Source: Streptomyces albipurpureus
GTDB lineage: Bacteria > Actinomycetota > Actinomycetes > Streptomycetales > Streptomycetaceae
Assembly: GCF_023701525.1 (NCBI RefSeq)
Contig: NZ_JAMQAW010000057.1
Location: 1 to 45,587 of the forward strand
Reading direction: 5' to 3'
Length of the DNA: 45,587 bases
Numbering within the stretch: the first letter of the stretch is position 1; every line of letters begins with the position of its first letter. Below the pieces are notes generated by a model. It was not told the origin of the DNA, ran no database searches, and saw only the letters and a list, made by a program, of their open reading frames with translations. The translations under genes and the position numbers were made by a program. Below, piece after piece: positions 24,215-31,739 of the stretch.

Positions 24215-25687
24215 TTAGAACGCTGCCTGTTGGTCCGGGCTGGGTGGTGTGGGGCAGTCGAGTTCGATGTATCGGGCGGTTTTGGTGCGGCCCCATTCGA
24301 TGACGACGCCGCGGGCACTGAGGGTGGGTTGGAGGCGCTTGAGGCGGTCGGAGAGGACTTTCCCGGTGGTGGGCCAGCCTTTGGGCAGGGGGCGGCAGTC
24401 TTCGCCGCTGTAGAGGCGGGTGAGGGCGTGGAGCCACTCGGCCGACGTCATCCTGACCACGGCGCCGGGGTCGAGGGTGGCAGCGTGCTGAAGGACGGTC
24501 TGCGCCAGCAAATCCCCCTCGATGACGTCGTCATTGAGGTCGTCCAGAGTGGCCCGGTAGGCGTTCAACGCTCCCAGACCGGTCGCCGCGTCCAACTGGG
24601 CGCACAGGTGGGCGAAGTCGGCCATGCGCAGGTCGGTCGGGATGTCGGTCTGCGCGGCTCGCACCTGGACGGTCAGGTCCAGCAGCGACCCGAGGATGAC
24701 GGGCAGTACCTCTTCGAACTCGCGCCACAGCTCCGCTTCCGTGCGGCGGACGGTGGGGCGTTCGAGCCGCAGGGGCAGGAGCCGTTCGGCAAGGTCCGGG
24801 CGGATGACTCCTACGTCGATGCCGGTCATGAGCAGGGGGCGGCGGTAGCGGGCCCGGTAGACGTCCCCGTCGGTGAACAGGGCCCGTTTCAGGGTCTCGG
24901 CGCCGGTGACGATGCAGCACATCAGGTCGGACAGGTCAGGCCCGAGGTGGGACAGGTTGTCGAGGGCGGTGATCCATCCAGCCGCCACCGCAGCGGTCAG
25001 GCTCTCTTCGTCCTTTGGGGGGCGCCGCAGGTCGGCGCTCATGCCCTCGATCACCCGGGTGAGCATCCTTCCCGACGTCGACTTTCCCGCCCCCTGGGGA
25101 CCGGTGAGGAAGGGAGCGGGGACGGGGACGGACGGGCCAAGGCAGCCGATCAACCAGGCGATGGCCAAGCACTCGGTCTCAGCGGTGGCGAAGTTGTTGA
25201 GCCGCAGCAGGAGGTCGATGCCCTTGCCGTTCGTGCCCTTCGCGGGCATGGGGAGTTCCCCGGTGAGCTGGGTACGTCGCCAGCACACTTCCCGCGGGTC
25301 GGGAGTGAGGATGTCCCAGCCGGTGGGGTGGATACGGACCGACTGCCCGTCGGTGCGTCCTAGGTCGAGCCAGGTGGCCCCGTCAAAGCCGGGGGCGACG
25401 CGGATGTGCACGGCCTGTACCTCCGTGGTCAGAGCAAGGGCTTCGATCAGGTCGAGGGCTTCCTTGAGCGCGGTTCCGTTGAACACGCCGTGCCCGTCCC
25501 GGAACAGGCCGACCATGAGTTCTTGCCGGTGGCTGCCGGTCGTTCCCTGCGAGCGGATCGGACGGGCGACGGGGTGGCCGTTGCGCTGCGCGTACACGGT
25601 CCCGTCCGCGGTGCGGAAGTACCGGAAATGGGCCTGCGCGTAGTCGGTGATGACCTCACGGCCCGGGGTCTTCTCATCCTCGGGCAT
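24215..25687 (-). CDS. AICE replication ATPase/helicase-like protein
   Basis: A 490-aa protein with a P-loop GPQGAGKST at about residues 196-204 and the downstream acidic strand AGWITALDNLSHL, which fits a Walker B/sensor region of an AAA-type or superfamily-3-like helicase. The first 170 residues do not match anything I recognise. The last 70 residues (EWLHALTRLYSGEDCRPLPK) look like a winged-helix end found in phage and plasmid primases. The ATG at 25687 follows the primase-polymerase stop by two bases, so the pair is coupled. Together they probably replicate the excised circle. The product is not of the RepSA type of pSAM2. Confidence 0.85.
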   Translation of the reverse strand: MPEDEKTPGREVITDYAQAHFRYFRTADGTVYAQRNGHPVARPIRSQGTTGSHRQELMVGLFRDGHGVFNGTALKEALDLIEALALTTEVQAVHIRVAPGFDGATWLDLGRTDGQSVRIHPTGWDILTPDPREVCWRRTQLTGELPMPAKGTNGKGIDLLLRLNNFATAETECLAIAWLIGCLGPSVPVPAPFLTGPQGAGKSTSGRMLTRVIEGMSADLRRPPKDEESLTAAVAAGWITALDNLSHLGPDLSDLMCCIVTGAETLKRALFTDGDVYRARYRRPLLMTGIDVGVIRPDLAERLLPLRLERPTVRRTEAELWREFEEVLPVILGSLLDLTVQVRAAQTDIPTDLRMADFAHLCAQLDAATGLGALNAYRATLDDLNDDVIEGDLLAQTVLQHAATLDPGAVVRMTSAEWLHALTRLYSGEDCRPLPKGWPTTGKVLSDRLKRLQPTLSARGVVIEWGRTKTARYIELDCPTPPSPDQQAAF

Positions 25688-25689
25688 GG

Positions 25690-26559
25690 TCACATCCCCA
25701 GCGCGGTAAGGGCGTTGGCCCACGCATTAGAGCAGTGGCGGGGTGATTCGCCCTTGGCGTGCGCGGCGGCGAATAGCCGGTCGATGTGGGCTTCGGTGAG
25801 GCAGCCGCACCGGCCATGCGTCGACAACACCGCGAGGAACGTCCGGTACACCGCCGTGTGAATGCCGCTACTCGCCTCGGTGATGCGCTGCTCCGCCATG
25901 GCGATACCGCGAGCCAGATACGCGGGGGTGCGGTGCCGGCACTCCCCACCACCGGCCGACGTGGACACTGGGACGGGCCGCGCACCAGCAGAGACCGAAC
26001 CGACCCTGCCGGGGCTGGCCATGTCCTTCACCACCAGGGCGAGCACGGTGTCCGGCAGTGCGGTCATCGTGCCGGTACCGGGCCCGAGCCAACGGGCATA
26101 GGCCATGAGGCTCTTGATGTCGACACCGGGCCGAACGGCGTTCGCCGACCGCATCGAACCTTGGTAGATCCAGTGTTCGCCGCGGGTGGTGGGCACGATC
26201 CGGGTGATGGGTAGGGTCTCGCGTGCCCATGCGACGGCGGTGGGGTTGTCGAGGTCCACGACGGTCAGCCCTGTTCCCCCGGGGTGGTAGGCGATGTGGT
26301 CCGCGTGGCGCCAGTCGGCTGCCCACTGAGCAGAGGTGAGCACACGGGTGTCGGTGGTGGCAGCTGCCCACGCGTGGCAGGGGAGCGGGCACCCGCACGG
26401 GCCAGGGACGCGCATGTGCGGCCTACCTCCACACGCCATGTCGCGGCAGGAGCGGCAGTTCGCAGGGGGGCGCTTGGCCCGTAGCGGCAGCACGGGCACC
26501 CCGTGCTGAGCGAGATTCAGCGCCGTGGATAGCAGCGCGGTGGTGCGGTCATGGGTCAT
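25690..26559 (-). CDS. Bifunctional DNA primase/polymerase (Prim-Pol)
   Basis: A 289-aa archaeo-eukaryotic-type primase domain. The N-terminal ALNLAQHGVPVLPLRAKRPP, the Cys/His cluster (CRSCRDMACGG, then CGCPLPCHAWAAATTD) and the catalytic strand GLTVVDLDNP with two Asp residues are typical of Prim-Pol proteins of Streptomyces integrative elements. RIVPTTRGEHWIYQ follows. The C-terminus lies just before the ATPase gene, and in many elements the two are fused or adjacent. ATG 26559 is chosen because its GGAGG is within a hairpin-prone leader similar to that of traB. An upstream frame extension to 26742 passes through the leader and is not supported. Confidence 0.88.
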   Translation of the reverse strand: MTHDRTTALLSTALNLAQHGVPVLPLRAKRPPANCRSCRDMACGGRPHMRVPGPCGCPLPCHAWAAATTDTRVLTSAQWAADWRHADHIAYHPGGTGLTVVDLDNPTAVAWARETLPITRIVPTTRGEHWIYQGSMRSANAVRPGVDIKSLMAYARWLGPGTGTMTALPDTVLALVVKDMASPGRVGSVSAGARPVPVSTSAGGGECRHRTPAYLARGIAMAEQRITEASSGIHTAVYRTFLAVLSTHGRCGCLTEAHIDRLFAAAHAKGESPRHCSNAWANALTALGM

Positions 26560-26564
26560 GCTGG

Positions 26565-26629
26565 AGACCTCCAGGTCTGTTGGCTGGGAGACAGGGCGGC
26601 CCCGCTTCTTTGGCGAGAGGGGGCCGCCC
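26565..26629 (-). promoter_or_regulatory. Structured leader before the Prim-Pol gene
   Basis: On the transcribed strand a hairpin (arms at 26594-26603 and 26620-26629, ten perfect pairs) carries the loop CTCTCGCCAAAGAAGC. About 16 bases later AGACCT-GG-AGGTCT (26565-26578) can fold over the Shine-Dalgarno GGAGG. The traB leader has the same two parts in the same order. Confidence 0.7.
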
Positions 26630-26639
26630 TTTGGTGTTG

Positions 26640-26774
26640 CTAGTCGTCGCAGTCGCAGTTCTCGGGGTGCTGCTGGCAGTAGGGGCATCGGGGGCAGTCG
26701 CATCCGCAGGCGTGATAGGTGTCGATGCAGTCGCAGCGACACATGCCTTCACCGCATGGGGAGTCGTCGTTCAT
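26640..26774 (-). CDS. 44-aa cysteine-rich protein
   Basis: A very small gene starting at ATG 26774 (AAGGACC upstream) and ending with TAG at 26640. The 44 residues contain 11 cysteines, at about 7, 12, 14, 16, 23, 25, 27, 30, 33, 40 and 42. They are mostly in CxC and CxxC pairs, for example CRCDC, CGCDCPRCPYC and CDCDD, with many Asp residues. This is the pattern of a metal-binding mini-protein or small zinc finger. No family is recognised. It lies in the leftward operon between a small membrane protein and the Prim-Pol gene. Reading the same DNA in other frames gives poor sequence, supporting this frame. Confidence 0.75.
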   Translation of the reverse strand: MNDDSPCGEGMCRCDCIDTYHACGCDCPRCPYCQQHPENCDCDD

Positions 26775-26783
26775 GGCGGGTCC

Positions 26784-26972
26784 TTAGAGGTTGGGGATGG
26801 TGTTGATGACGGCGTTGGCTAGGTTGTTGATGGGTTCGGCGGCGCCGGTGGATGCGAGGAAGAATCCGAACCCTGCGGCGACGAATGCGGCTCCCCAGCT
26901 GAGGGAGTTGGAGCGCAGGAGGAAGAACAGGACCAAGCCGAAGAGGGCGACGAGGGAGATGGTCACGGCCAC
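26784..26972 (-). CDS. Small membrane protein of the element (62 aa)
   Basis: A 62-aa protein with two hydrophobic helices, ISLVALFGLVLFFLL and WGAAFVAAGFGFFLA, and a short polar C-terminus. The GTG at 26972 is preceded by AAGGAGG at a good distance. Small two-helix proteins like this are common near traB in Streptomyces elements, some being called Spd (spread) proteins. I cannot name the family. Nine bases separate it from the Cys-rich gene downstream. Confidence 0.75.
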   Translation of the reverse strand: MAVTISLVALFGLVLFFLLRSNSLSWGAAFVAAGFGFFLASTGAAEPINNLANAVINTIPNL

Positions 26973-26998
26973 GAAGGGGCCTCCTTGGTGTGGGGTGG

Positions 26999-27250
26999 TT
27001 AGCGGGTGCCTGCGCGGTAGGTGCGGGTGGCGCGGTTGTGGAGCCAGCGGCCTATGCGGATGCGTTTGCCGGTGGCGTGGCAGCGGCGGCAGTCTTTGCC
27101 GCGTTTGGGCTTGCCTTTGCGGTCGGTGGTGAGCTTGTGGCCCATGCCGTGGCAGCGGCGGCAGTCGCCGAACGGGCTCAGCCAGCACCGAACGCTGTAA
27201 CTGAGTGTGACGATGAGTAGGCAGGTGCTAGCAAGGAGGGTCAGGCCCAT
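26999..27250 (-). CDS. Membrane-anchored protein with two DnaJ-like CxxCxGxG motifs
   Basis: An 83-aa protein. Residues 1-22 form one hydrophobic helix (MGLTLLASTCLLIVTLSYS). The rest is basic and carries CRRCHGMGHKL and CRRCHATGKRI, two copies of the DnaJ zinc-motif pattern that could bind one zinc ion on the cytoplasmic side. ATG 27250 has AAGGAGGG upstream. No other DnaJ part is present. The role in the element (membrane tethering of a nucleic acid or protein) is inference. It stands between traB and the small membrane gene. Confidence 0.75.
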   Translation of the reverse strand: MGLTLLASTCLLIVTLSYSVRCWLSPFGDCRRCHGMGHKLTTDRKGKPKRGKDCRRCHATGKRIRIGRWLHNRATRTYRAGTR

Positions 27251-27378
27251 GAGGGGGCTCCCAGGTGGGGTTTGAGGGGTTTCCGCAGGTGGCTCGCTAG
27301 GTGCTAGCGGGCTGATCAAGGGCGGTTTTTGTTGCTAGCGAGGTTGCTAGGTCTAGCGACAGGTGTTGCTAGACCTAG
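27228..27378. repeat. CTAG-rich palindrome cluster downstream of traB
   Basis: Eight CTAG tetramers occur at 27228, 27297, 27304, 27335, 27347, 27353, 27369 and 27375. CTAG is rare in this kind of DNA. The units TTGCTAGGTCTAGCGAC (27344-27360) and TTGCTAGACCTAGCGAC (27366-27382) form a direct repeat of 22-bp period and also a perfect 12-bp inverted repeat, GCTAGGTCTAGC/GCTAGACCTAGC. It lies within 50 bp of the traB stop and could be a terminator or a transfer site. Confidence 0.8.
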
Positions 27379-27391
27379 CGACGCTTCGCGG

Positions 27392-29644
27392 CTACTTCCC
27401 GGCTCGCTTCTTGTTGCGTTCCGTGACGGCGTCGATGATGTGCTGACGCTCGATGCCGCGCCGGTTGGCGCCCTTGCCGGTGTCGGTCTTGCCCCACACC
27501 TGGTCTGTTTTGATGCCGTAGGGCTTGAGCGCGGTGGCGAGTTGATCGGCCTTGGCGCGGCCTTCCAGCTCCGCCCATTCGCTGTAGGCGTCCGGGTTGA
27601 GTTCGGCGAGCCGGTCGACGATGGTCTCGGACCACACCTTGTCCTCACTGCGTCCGAGGACGGCGGCCACGTCGGTGAGGATGGCGTCTGCGCCGCGGGT
27701 GCTGGTGCTCTGGCCGACCGCGTCCCCGGTGAGTGTGCCTTCGGCCTCACGCAGCGCTGCGGCGCGGGTCAAGATGGTGTTGGCGTCCCGGCCGTCAGCG
27801 AGGTAGGTGCGCACGATCCCGGAGTCGTCCGACATGCCCTTGAGTAGGCCCACGCCCTTGTGGGACTTGAGGAGCTTGGATGCGTCCAGCCCTTCGCTGT
27901 AGGAGCCTGCGCCGAGGACGACGTCGGACACCTGCCAGGACCCGACCCGCAGGGAGAACCGGGCTTGGTGCTGGTCTCGCAGCACGCTGGGGCAGGCGGT
28001 GTCGTCCGGCTTCTGCGTGGAGAGCATTACCGGTACCCCGACCGCGGGGGCGACCCGGGCCAGGTAGACCAGCAGTTCAAGAACGGTCTTGCCGTGGGTG
28101 GGGTGCTGCAAGTACTCCTGCACTTCATCGACCACGACCAGGGTGAGGGGCATGTTCAGCTTCCGGTCCCGGCTGATTTCCGGGGTCAGTTTGCCCTCGG
28201 GGCAGATGTGCAGGGGGAGTTCGGACAGCCGGTGATAGCGGTCCTCCACATCCGCCTTCAGCTCCATCAGGGCATTGATCAGGTGTTCCACCGGGTCGAT
28301 GCCGTTGCGGGGCACGATCCCGAACCCGATCCGGTGCGCGACCTTGGCGAACGCGCGCCAGTCCGGTGACGCTTTCCCGTCGAACACGATCAGGCGGACG
28401 TGCGGGTCCAGCGCGGCAGCAAGGGCGATCGTCCGGGCGGAGAACGTCTTGCCCTGCCGCGGTACGGCGCCGACCAGCAGCGACAGCCAGAGCATGGTGG
28501 CCATGACCGGGTTGCCCCGCTCATCGACACCCCACGGGAACGGCTTCCAGAAGTCCACCCGCGTCGCTCCGAGGAGCGGTGTGCGACCGGCCGGGACGGC
28601 GAGCGGGTCACGGTCAGCGATCCAGTACGACACCCGCCGGCCACTGGTCTCGTCCTTGTCCAGGAAGAGCTGAGTCGGGGCGATGTCCATACCGGACGCC
28701 AGACGGGCATGTGCCTTGACGGCGTCCTCAAAGGTTTTGCCGTAGGGGAGGTCGACCACCACACGCCACCCGTCGCCGTCCCGCCCGATCGGCCGGGGGA
28801 AAGCGATGGACTGGTCTCGGCTGGTCAAGTTCGCCGCATCGTGCGCACGAACCACGATGTCGGAAGACAGCCGCCGTTTGCGGAACGTCACCTTGGCCCG
28901 ATCGATCAACGGCCGGTCAGCCGGAGCCCCGGCCAGACCCAGCGCCGTCGTGAACGTAGCCATCGACAGCATGAGCAGCCAGGACGGCGCCATGACATAC
29001 AGGGTGAGCGCGGCAGTGAGGCCCACGAACCCGGCCACGGTGGCGACGATACTCCGCAGACGGACACGGTCGTTGCGCTGCCGCGACAGCTTCAGATACT
29101 CGCCCGCGTCCTCGGCCGCGACAGCCGCGACGCGCAGGCCCTTGCCCTCGGCGTCGAACACCCACCGGCCGACCGCGGTCGACCACCGCCACGCCCCACG
29201 CGGGGAGTAGGCCAGCACCTTGGGCGCATAGATACACGGCAGGCGAACGGCGTGGTAGCCGAGCATCGTTGAGTAGTGGCGGATGGCCCACTTACGGACG
29301 GCCGCGCGCTGGTCGGGAAGCTTCACCCAATCCGGCAACACCGGCAAACGAGTCTTGTTCCGCTCCTGCATCCACTCAGCGACCGACAGCGGATACACCT
29401 CGCGCGCCGGGTCGACCGGGGCACCCTCGATCAGCCCCTCGGCCTCGGGGTCGTCGGTATCGGGGAGTTCGGCCTCCCACTCACCCGGCTTCACCACACC
29501 CACGGCAGGAGCATCAGCAACAGCCGCCGGTGCGGTGGTGTTCTTGAGCGGGAACGGCACAATGTCGGCCGGTACTGCCGGGGTCGGGATGCGTTCGAGG
29601 TCGGGCACGGGCCGCAGATGCGCACCCGTCGAACCGTCCGTCAT
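27392..29644 (-). CDS. TraB-like FtsK/SpoIIIE DNA translocase for conjugation
   Basis: A 750-aa conjugation motor. In Streptomyces elements one FtsK-like ATPase moves double-stranded DNA between cells of the mycelium. Hydrophobic helices span about residues 198-240 (IVATVAGFVGLTAALTLYV, then SWLLMLSMATFTTALGLAGA). The Walker A is GAVPRQGKT (about 392-400) and the Walker B LTLVVVDEVQEYL (about 501-513). The C-terminal 90 residues should be the DNA-recognising winged helix (DRLAELNPDAYSEWAELEG). ATG 29644 follows AGGAGG, which lies in a hairpin-prone leader. Upstream in-frame codons to 29806 are leader sequence. The 3' side carries the CTAG palindromes. Confidence 0.92.
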   Translation of the reverse strand: MTDGSTGAHLRPVPDLERIPTPAVPADIVPFPLKNTTAPAAVADAPAVGVVKPGEWEAELPDTDDPEAEGLIEGAPVDPAREVYPLSVAEWMQERNKTRLPVLPDWVKLPDQRAAVRKWAIRHYSTMLGYHAVRLPCIYAPKVLAYSPRGAWRWSTAVGRWVFDAEGKGLRVAAVAAEDAGEYLKLSRQRNDRVRLRSIVATVAGFVGLTAALTLYVMAPSWLLMLSMATFTTALGLAGAPADRPLIDRAKVTFRKRRLSSDIVVRAHDAANLTSRDQSIAFPRPIGRDGDGWRVVVDLPYGKTFEDAVKAHARLASGMDIAPTQLFLDKDETSGRRVSYWIADRDPLAVPAGRTPLLGATRVDFWKPFPWGVDERGNPVMATMLWLSLLVGAVPRQGKTFSARTIALAAALDPHVRLIVFDGKASPDWRAFAKVAHRIGFGIVPRNGIDPVEHLINALMELKADVEDRYHRLSELPLHICPEGKLTPEISRDRKLNMPLTLVVVDEVQEYLQHPTHGKTVLELLVYLARVAPAVGVPVMLSTQKPDDTACPSVLRDQHQARFSLRVGSWQVSDVVLGAGSYSEGLDASKLLKSHKGVGLLKGMSDDSGIVRTYLADGRDANTILTRAAALREAEGTLTGDAVGQSTSTRGADAILTDVAAVLGRSEDKVWSETIVDRLAELNPDAYSEWAELEGRAKADQLATALKPYGIKTDQVWGKTDTGKGANRRGIERQHIIDAVTERNKKRAGK

Positions 29645-29648
29645 GCTG

Positions 29649-29724
29649 AGACCTCCTGAGGTCTGATTCGGGACTGATGGGCCGGGGTGACCGCGCATCT
29701 TTGGCGAGAGCGGGCGGTCACCCC
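29649..29724 (-). promoter_or_regulatory. Structured leader before traB
   Basis: An 11-bp hairpin (arms 29684-29694 and 29714-29724) carries the loop sequence CTCTCGCCAAAGATGC on the transcribed strand. About 20 bases later AGACCT-CAGG-AGGTCT (29649-29664) can pair across the traB Shine-Dalgarno. The arrangement and the loop sequence match the Prim-Pol leader almost exactly. Confidence 0.7.
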
Positions 29725-29732
29725 GGGCAGAG

Positions 29733-29936
29733 CTACTGGGCCTTCTTCGCGGTCTGTTCCTGCCGCTTGCGGGCACCGTCGATGACCCGCTCAACCCGTC
29801 GTTCAAGGTCGGTGAGGTCGACCGTGCCGTGTCCGTGGCGGTCGGGGTCTGCGATGCCTCGCTTGGCCATGCGGGCGATCAGCCATCCGACCCGTGCTTT
29901 CTCGGCCACGGTGAGCTGGGGTTCGTCGTGGTTCAT
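29733..29936 (-). CDS. Small element protein (67 aa), unknown
   Basis: A 67-aa basic, helix-prone protein: EPQLTVAEKARVGWLIARMA, then ERRVERVIDGARKRQEQTAK. There is no membrane segment. AAGGAGG precedes ATG 29936, which overlaps the stop of the upstream gene (ATGA). I recognise no family. Position just upstream of traB in the leftward operon suggests a transfer or maintenance role, but that is only context. Confidence 0.75.
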   Translation of the reverse strand: MNHDEPQLTVAEKARVGWLIARMAKRGIADPDRHGHGTVDLTDLERRVERVIDGARKRQEQTAKKAQ

Positions 29937-30094
29937 CGACGGGCCTCCTTCGCTGCGGTGGTGTCGAGGGCTGCGGAGAGTGCGAGGCGTGCGTAGACGT
30001 CTGCGAGGCGTACGGCGTCGAGGGACGGCATCGGCTGTCCGGGCAGGGGCGTGAGCAGCTGCTCAGCCCGCCTGCGGTATTCCTGGCTGGTCAT
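29933..30094 (-). CDS. Small element protein (53 aa), unknown
   Basis: A 53-aa protein beginning TSQEYRRRAEQLLTPLPG and ending ALSAALDTTAAKEARR, with an amphipathic helix character. GGGAG lies before ATG 30094. Its stop overlaps the next start by four bases, so the two are coupled. No family recognised. Confidence 0.7.
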   Translation of the reverse strand: MTSQEYRRRAEQLLTPLPGQPMPSLDAVRLADVYARLALSAALDTTAAKEARR

Positions 30095-30168
30095 GGCTCC
30101 CGTTTCTGGTGCCGGGGCTGTCCCGGCTCCCCACCCCACCCGCGTGTGGCGGGCAGGGCAGGCAGCCG

Positions 30169-30546
30169 TCAGCCGCGGCGACGGGCCTTGCTGAGGTTCT
30201 TCGCTGCGGCCTTGCCATCCGGACCACCCACGGATCGCACGACGGTGACGAGTCCGTAGGTGATCGCGATGACGACCAGCGCAGCCACAGCGAGGGATAC
30301 GGCCATGGAGGTGAGGGCGGCGACCAGCAGCGGACCGAAGTACACACCAGCCGCGACCGCTCCGGCACCGATCCCGGACCCGAGCGCGACCCGCTGCACC
30401 GTCCGGTCGGGGGGCGCCTGGTGGATGTGCTGGTGCACGATCTGCGGCACCTGCTGGTGTGTGGGGAGGTCGCCAGGGTTGATGTAGGCGTAGACCTGGC
30501 TACCGTCCGGCAGCCGCACCCGGGCGGGCTCGGGCAGGGACTCCAT
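30169..30546 (-). CDS. Two-helix membrane protein of the element (DUF6251-like)
   Basis: A 125-aa protein. Residues 1-50 are polar (RLPDGSQVYAYINPGDLPTH, then His-rich VPQIVHQHIHQAPPD). Two glycine- and alanine-rich hydrophobic helices follow (about 55-80 and 85-105), and a basic tail ends it. I believe it matches the DUF6251 family found in Streptomyces integrative elements, from memory. Function is unknown. A spread or pore role beside TraB is possible. ATG 30546 overlaps the stop of the upstream gene. Confidence 0.75.
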   Translation of the reverse strand: MESLPEPARVRLPDGSQVYAYINPGDLPTHQQVPQIVHQHIHQAPPDRTVQRVALGSGIGAGAVAAGVYFGPLLVAALTSMAVSLAVAALVVIAITYGLVTVVRSVGGPDGKAAAKNLSKARRRG

Positions 30547-30746
30547 CAGTGACCACCCTTGGAAGGGTCGTTGCACCAGCCGCACGCGGCGGAGCAGAAC
30601 TCAAAGTGCCGGCCAAGTACGGCATCGGAGACCCGCGCCGCCACAGCGGCGCCCCTGTCCCCTGCGACCTTTTCGCCTGCTCGGTGCAGGGCCAGAGCGG
30701 CCGTTTCCAGTGCGTCATCGACGGTCTTGCGTCCGAAGAATGCCAT
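30546..30746 (-). CDS. Small element protein with a CxxxCxxC motif (66 aa)
   Basis: A 66-aa protein starting AFFGRKTVDDALETAALALH and ending FEFCSAACGWCNDPSKGGH. The C-terminal cysteines could bind metal with the final His. GAGGAGA precedes ATG 30746. The end overlaps the next gene (ATGA). Family not recognised. Confidence 0.75.
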   Translation of the reverse strand: MAFFGRKTVDDALETAALALHRAGEKVAGDRGAAVAARVSDAVLGRHFEFCSAACGWCNDPSKGGH

Positions 30747-30756
30747 GGGTTTCTCC

Positions 30757-31593
30757 TCAGGCGGCTTGTTGGTGTGTGGTCTCGTCGTTGCCGTTGAGCC
30801 GCTGGTACACCCGGTGGACGTAGGAACTTGACCGGGTGGATTTGCGGGATGCTTCCGCGATCGTGTCGCCCATCACCCAGCACTCACGGATGACGTTCAA
30901 GGCTTCATCGGCAGTGAGCCGCGGCACCTCTGGCGCCTCTTCCGGCCCTGGGGTGGACGGTGGGGGGACAGCGAGGGGATACACCTTCTGTCCCCCGCAG
31001 ATGGCCAGCGGCTTCGCTGCTGGAGTAGCGATGAGGGCCGGGGACAGTGGCTGGGCATCGCTCGGGGTGGACAAGGAGGGGACAGGAACCGTGTCCACCG
31101 CGTGGCGGGGGCTGTCCACCTCGCTCCGGAGTTCGGCGATCCGAGCGAGGATCGCGCGTCGGTAGTGCGTGATCGCTTCCGCGAGAACGATCAACAAGAC
31201 CGGGGGGATGGAGTGGAGTACGAGCCCTGCCGGGTCCACTTGGGAGGGGACACCGAACACTGTCCCCTTCGGCCACAGCGACGACCAGCAGTTCATGACC
31301 CATGTACTGAGACCCGCGAACCAGCGGAGCGCGGTTGCCCATCCGGACGGGTCGATGCCGTGCTCAGACAGCCGTCCGTCCACGATGAGGACCGCGCCCA
31401 GAGCGACCGCGACCATGGGATCGAGAAGCCAAGCGATCCAGGGCGAAATGTGATGGTCGATCGCGAACAAGGTCACGTTCGTCGCGGTGAACGTCAGAGC
31501 GACAACCGCGACCACCACCAACACCCGCGTGAGCCGAGTCTGCAATTGGGTCAACTCGGCGATCTGCGCCGCACGGGTAGGAGCGCGCTTCAT
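30757..31593 (-). CDS. DUF2637/SpdB-like spread protein
   Basis: A 278-aa protein. Four hydrophobic segments lie in residues 20-145: VLVVVAVVALTFTATNVTLF, PWIAWLLDPMVAVALGAVLI, WFAGLSTWVMNCWSS and LVLHSIPPVLLIVLAEAITH. The cytoplasmic C-terminus has a helix-turn-helix-like end (ADEALNVIRECWVMGDTIAE, then SSYVHRVYQRL). This is the DUF2637 architecture of Streptomyces spread proteins, which help plasmid DNA move between mycelial compartments. ATG 31593 has GAGGAG upstream and overlaps the next upstream gene's stop. Confidence 0.85.
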   Translation of the reverse strand: MKRAPTRAAQIAELTQLQTRLTRVLVVVAVVALTFTATNVTLFAIDHHISPWIAWLLDPMVAVALGAVLIVDGRLSEHGIDPSGWATALRWFAGLSTWVMNCWSSLWPKGTVFGVPSQVDPAGLVLHSIPPVLLIVLAEAITHYRRAILARIAELRSEVDSPRHAVDTVPVPSLSTPSDAQPLSPALIATPAAKPLAICGGQKVYPLAVPPPSTPGPEEAPEVPRLTADEALNVIRECWVMGDTIAEASRKSTRSSSYVHRVYQRLNGNDETTHQQAA

Positions 31594-31739
31594 TGGTCGC
31601 TCTCCTCGATCTCGTCGAGGTCCCCCGGCTCCCACATCCACGACCCACCCCACCAATCCTCAGACGTAGCGTTCGGCGGAGGGGCGGGAGCCGCAGGGCG
31701 CTGGCTGAAGAGTCGGGCCAGCAGGTGGAGGAGTTTCAT
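31590..31739 (-). CDS. 49-aa element protein, Trp-rich
   Basis: A 49-aa protein: KLLHLLARLFSQRPAAPAPP, then SEDWWGGSWMWEPGDLDEIE. It has a basic amphipathic start and an acidic, tryptophan-rich end. GGGGAG precedes ATG 31739, and ATGA overlaps tie it to both neighbours. No family known to me. Confidence 0.65.
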   Translation of the reverse strand: MKLLHLLARLFSQRPAAPAPPPNATSEDWWGGSWMWEPGDLDEIEESDQ

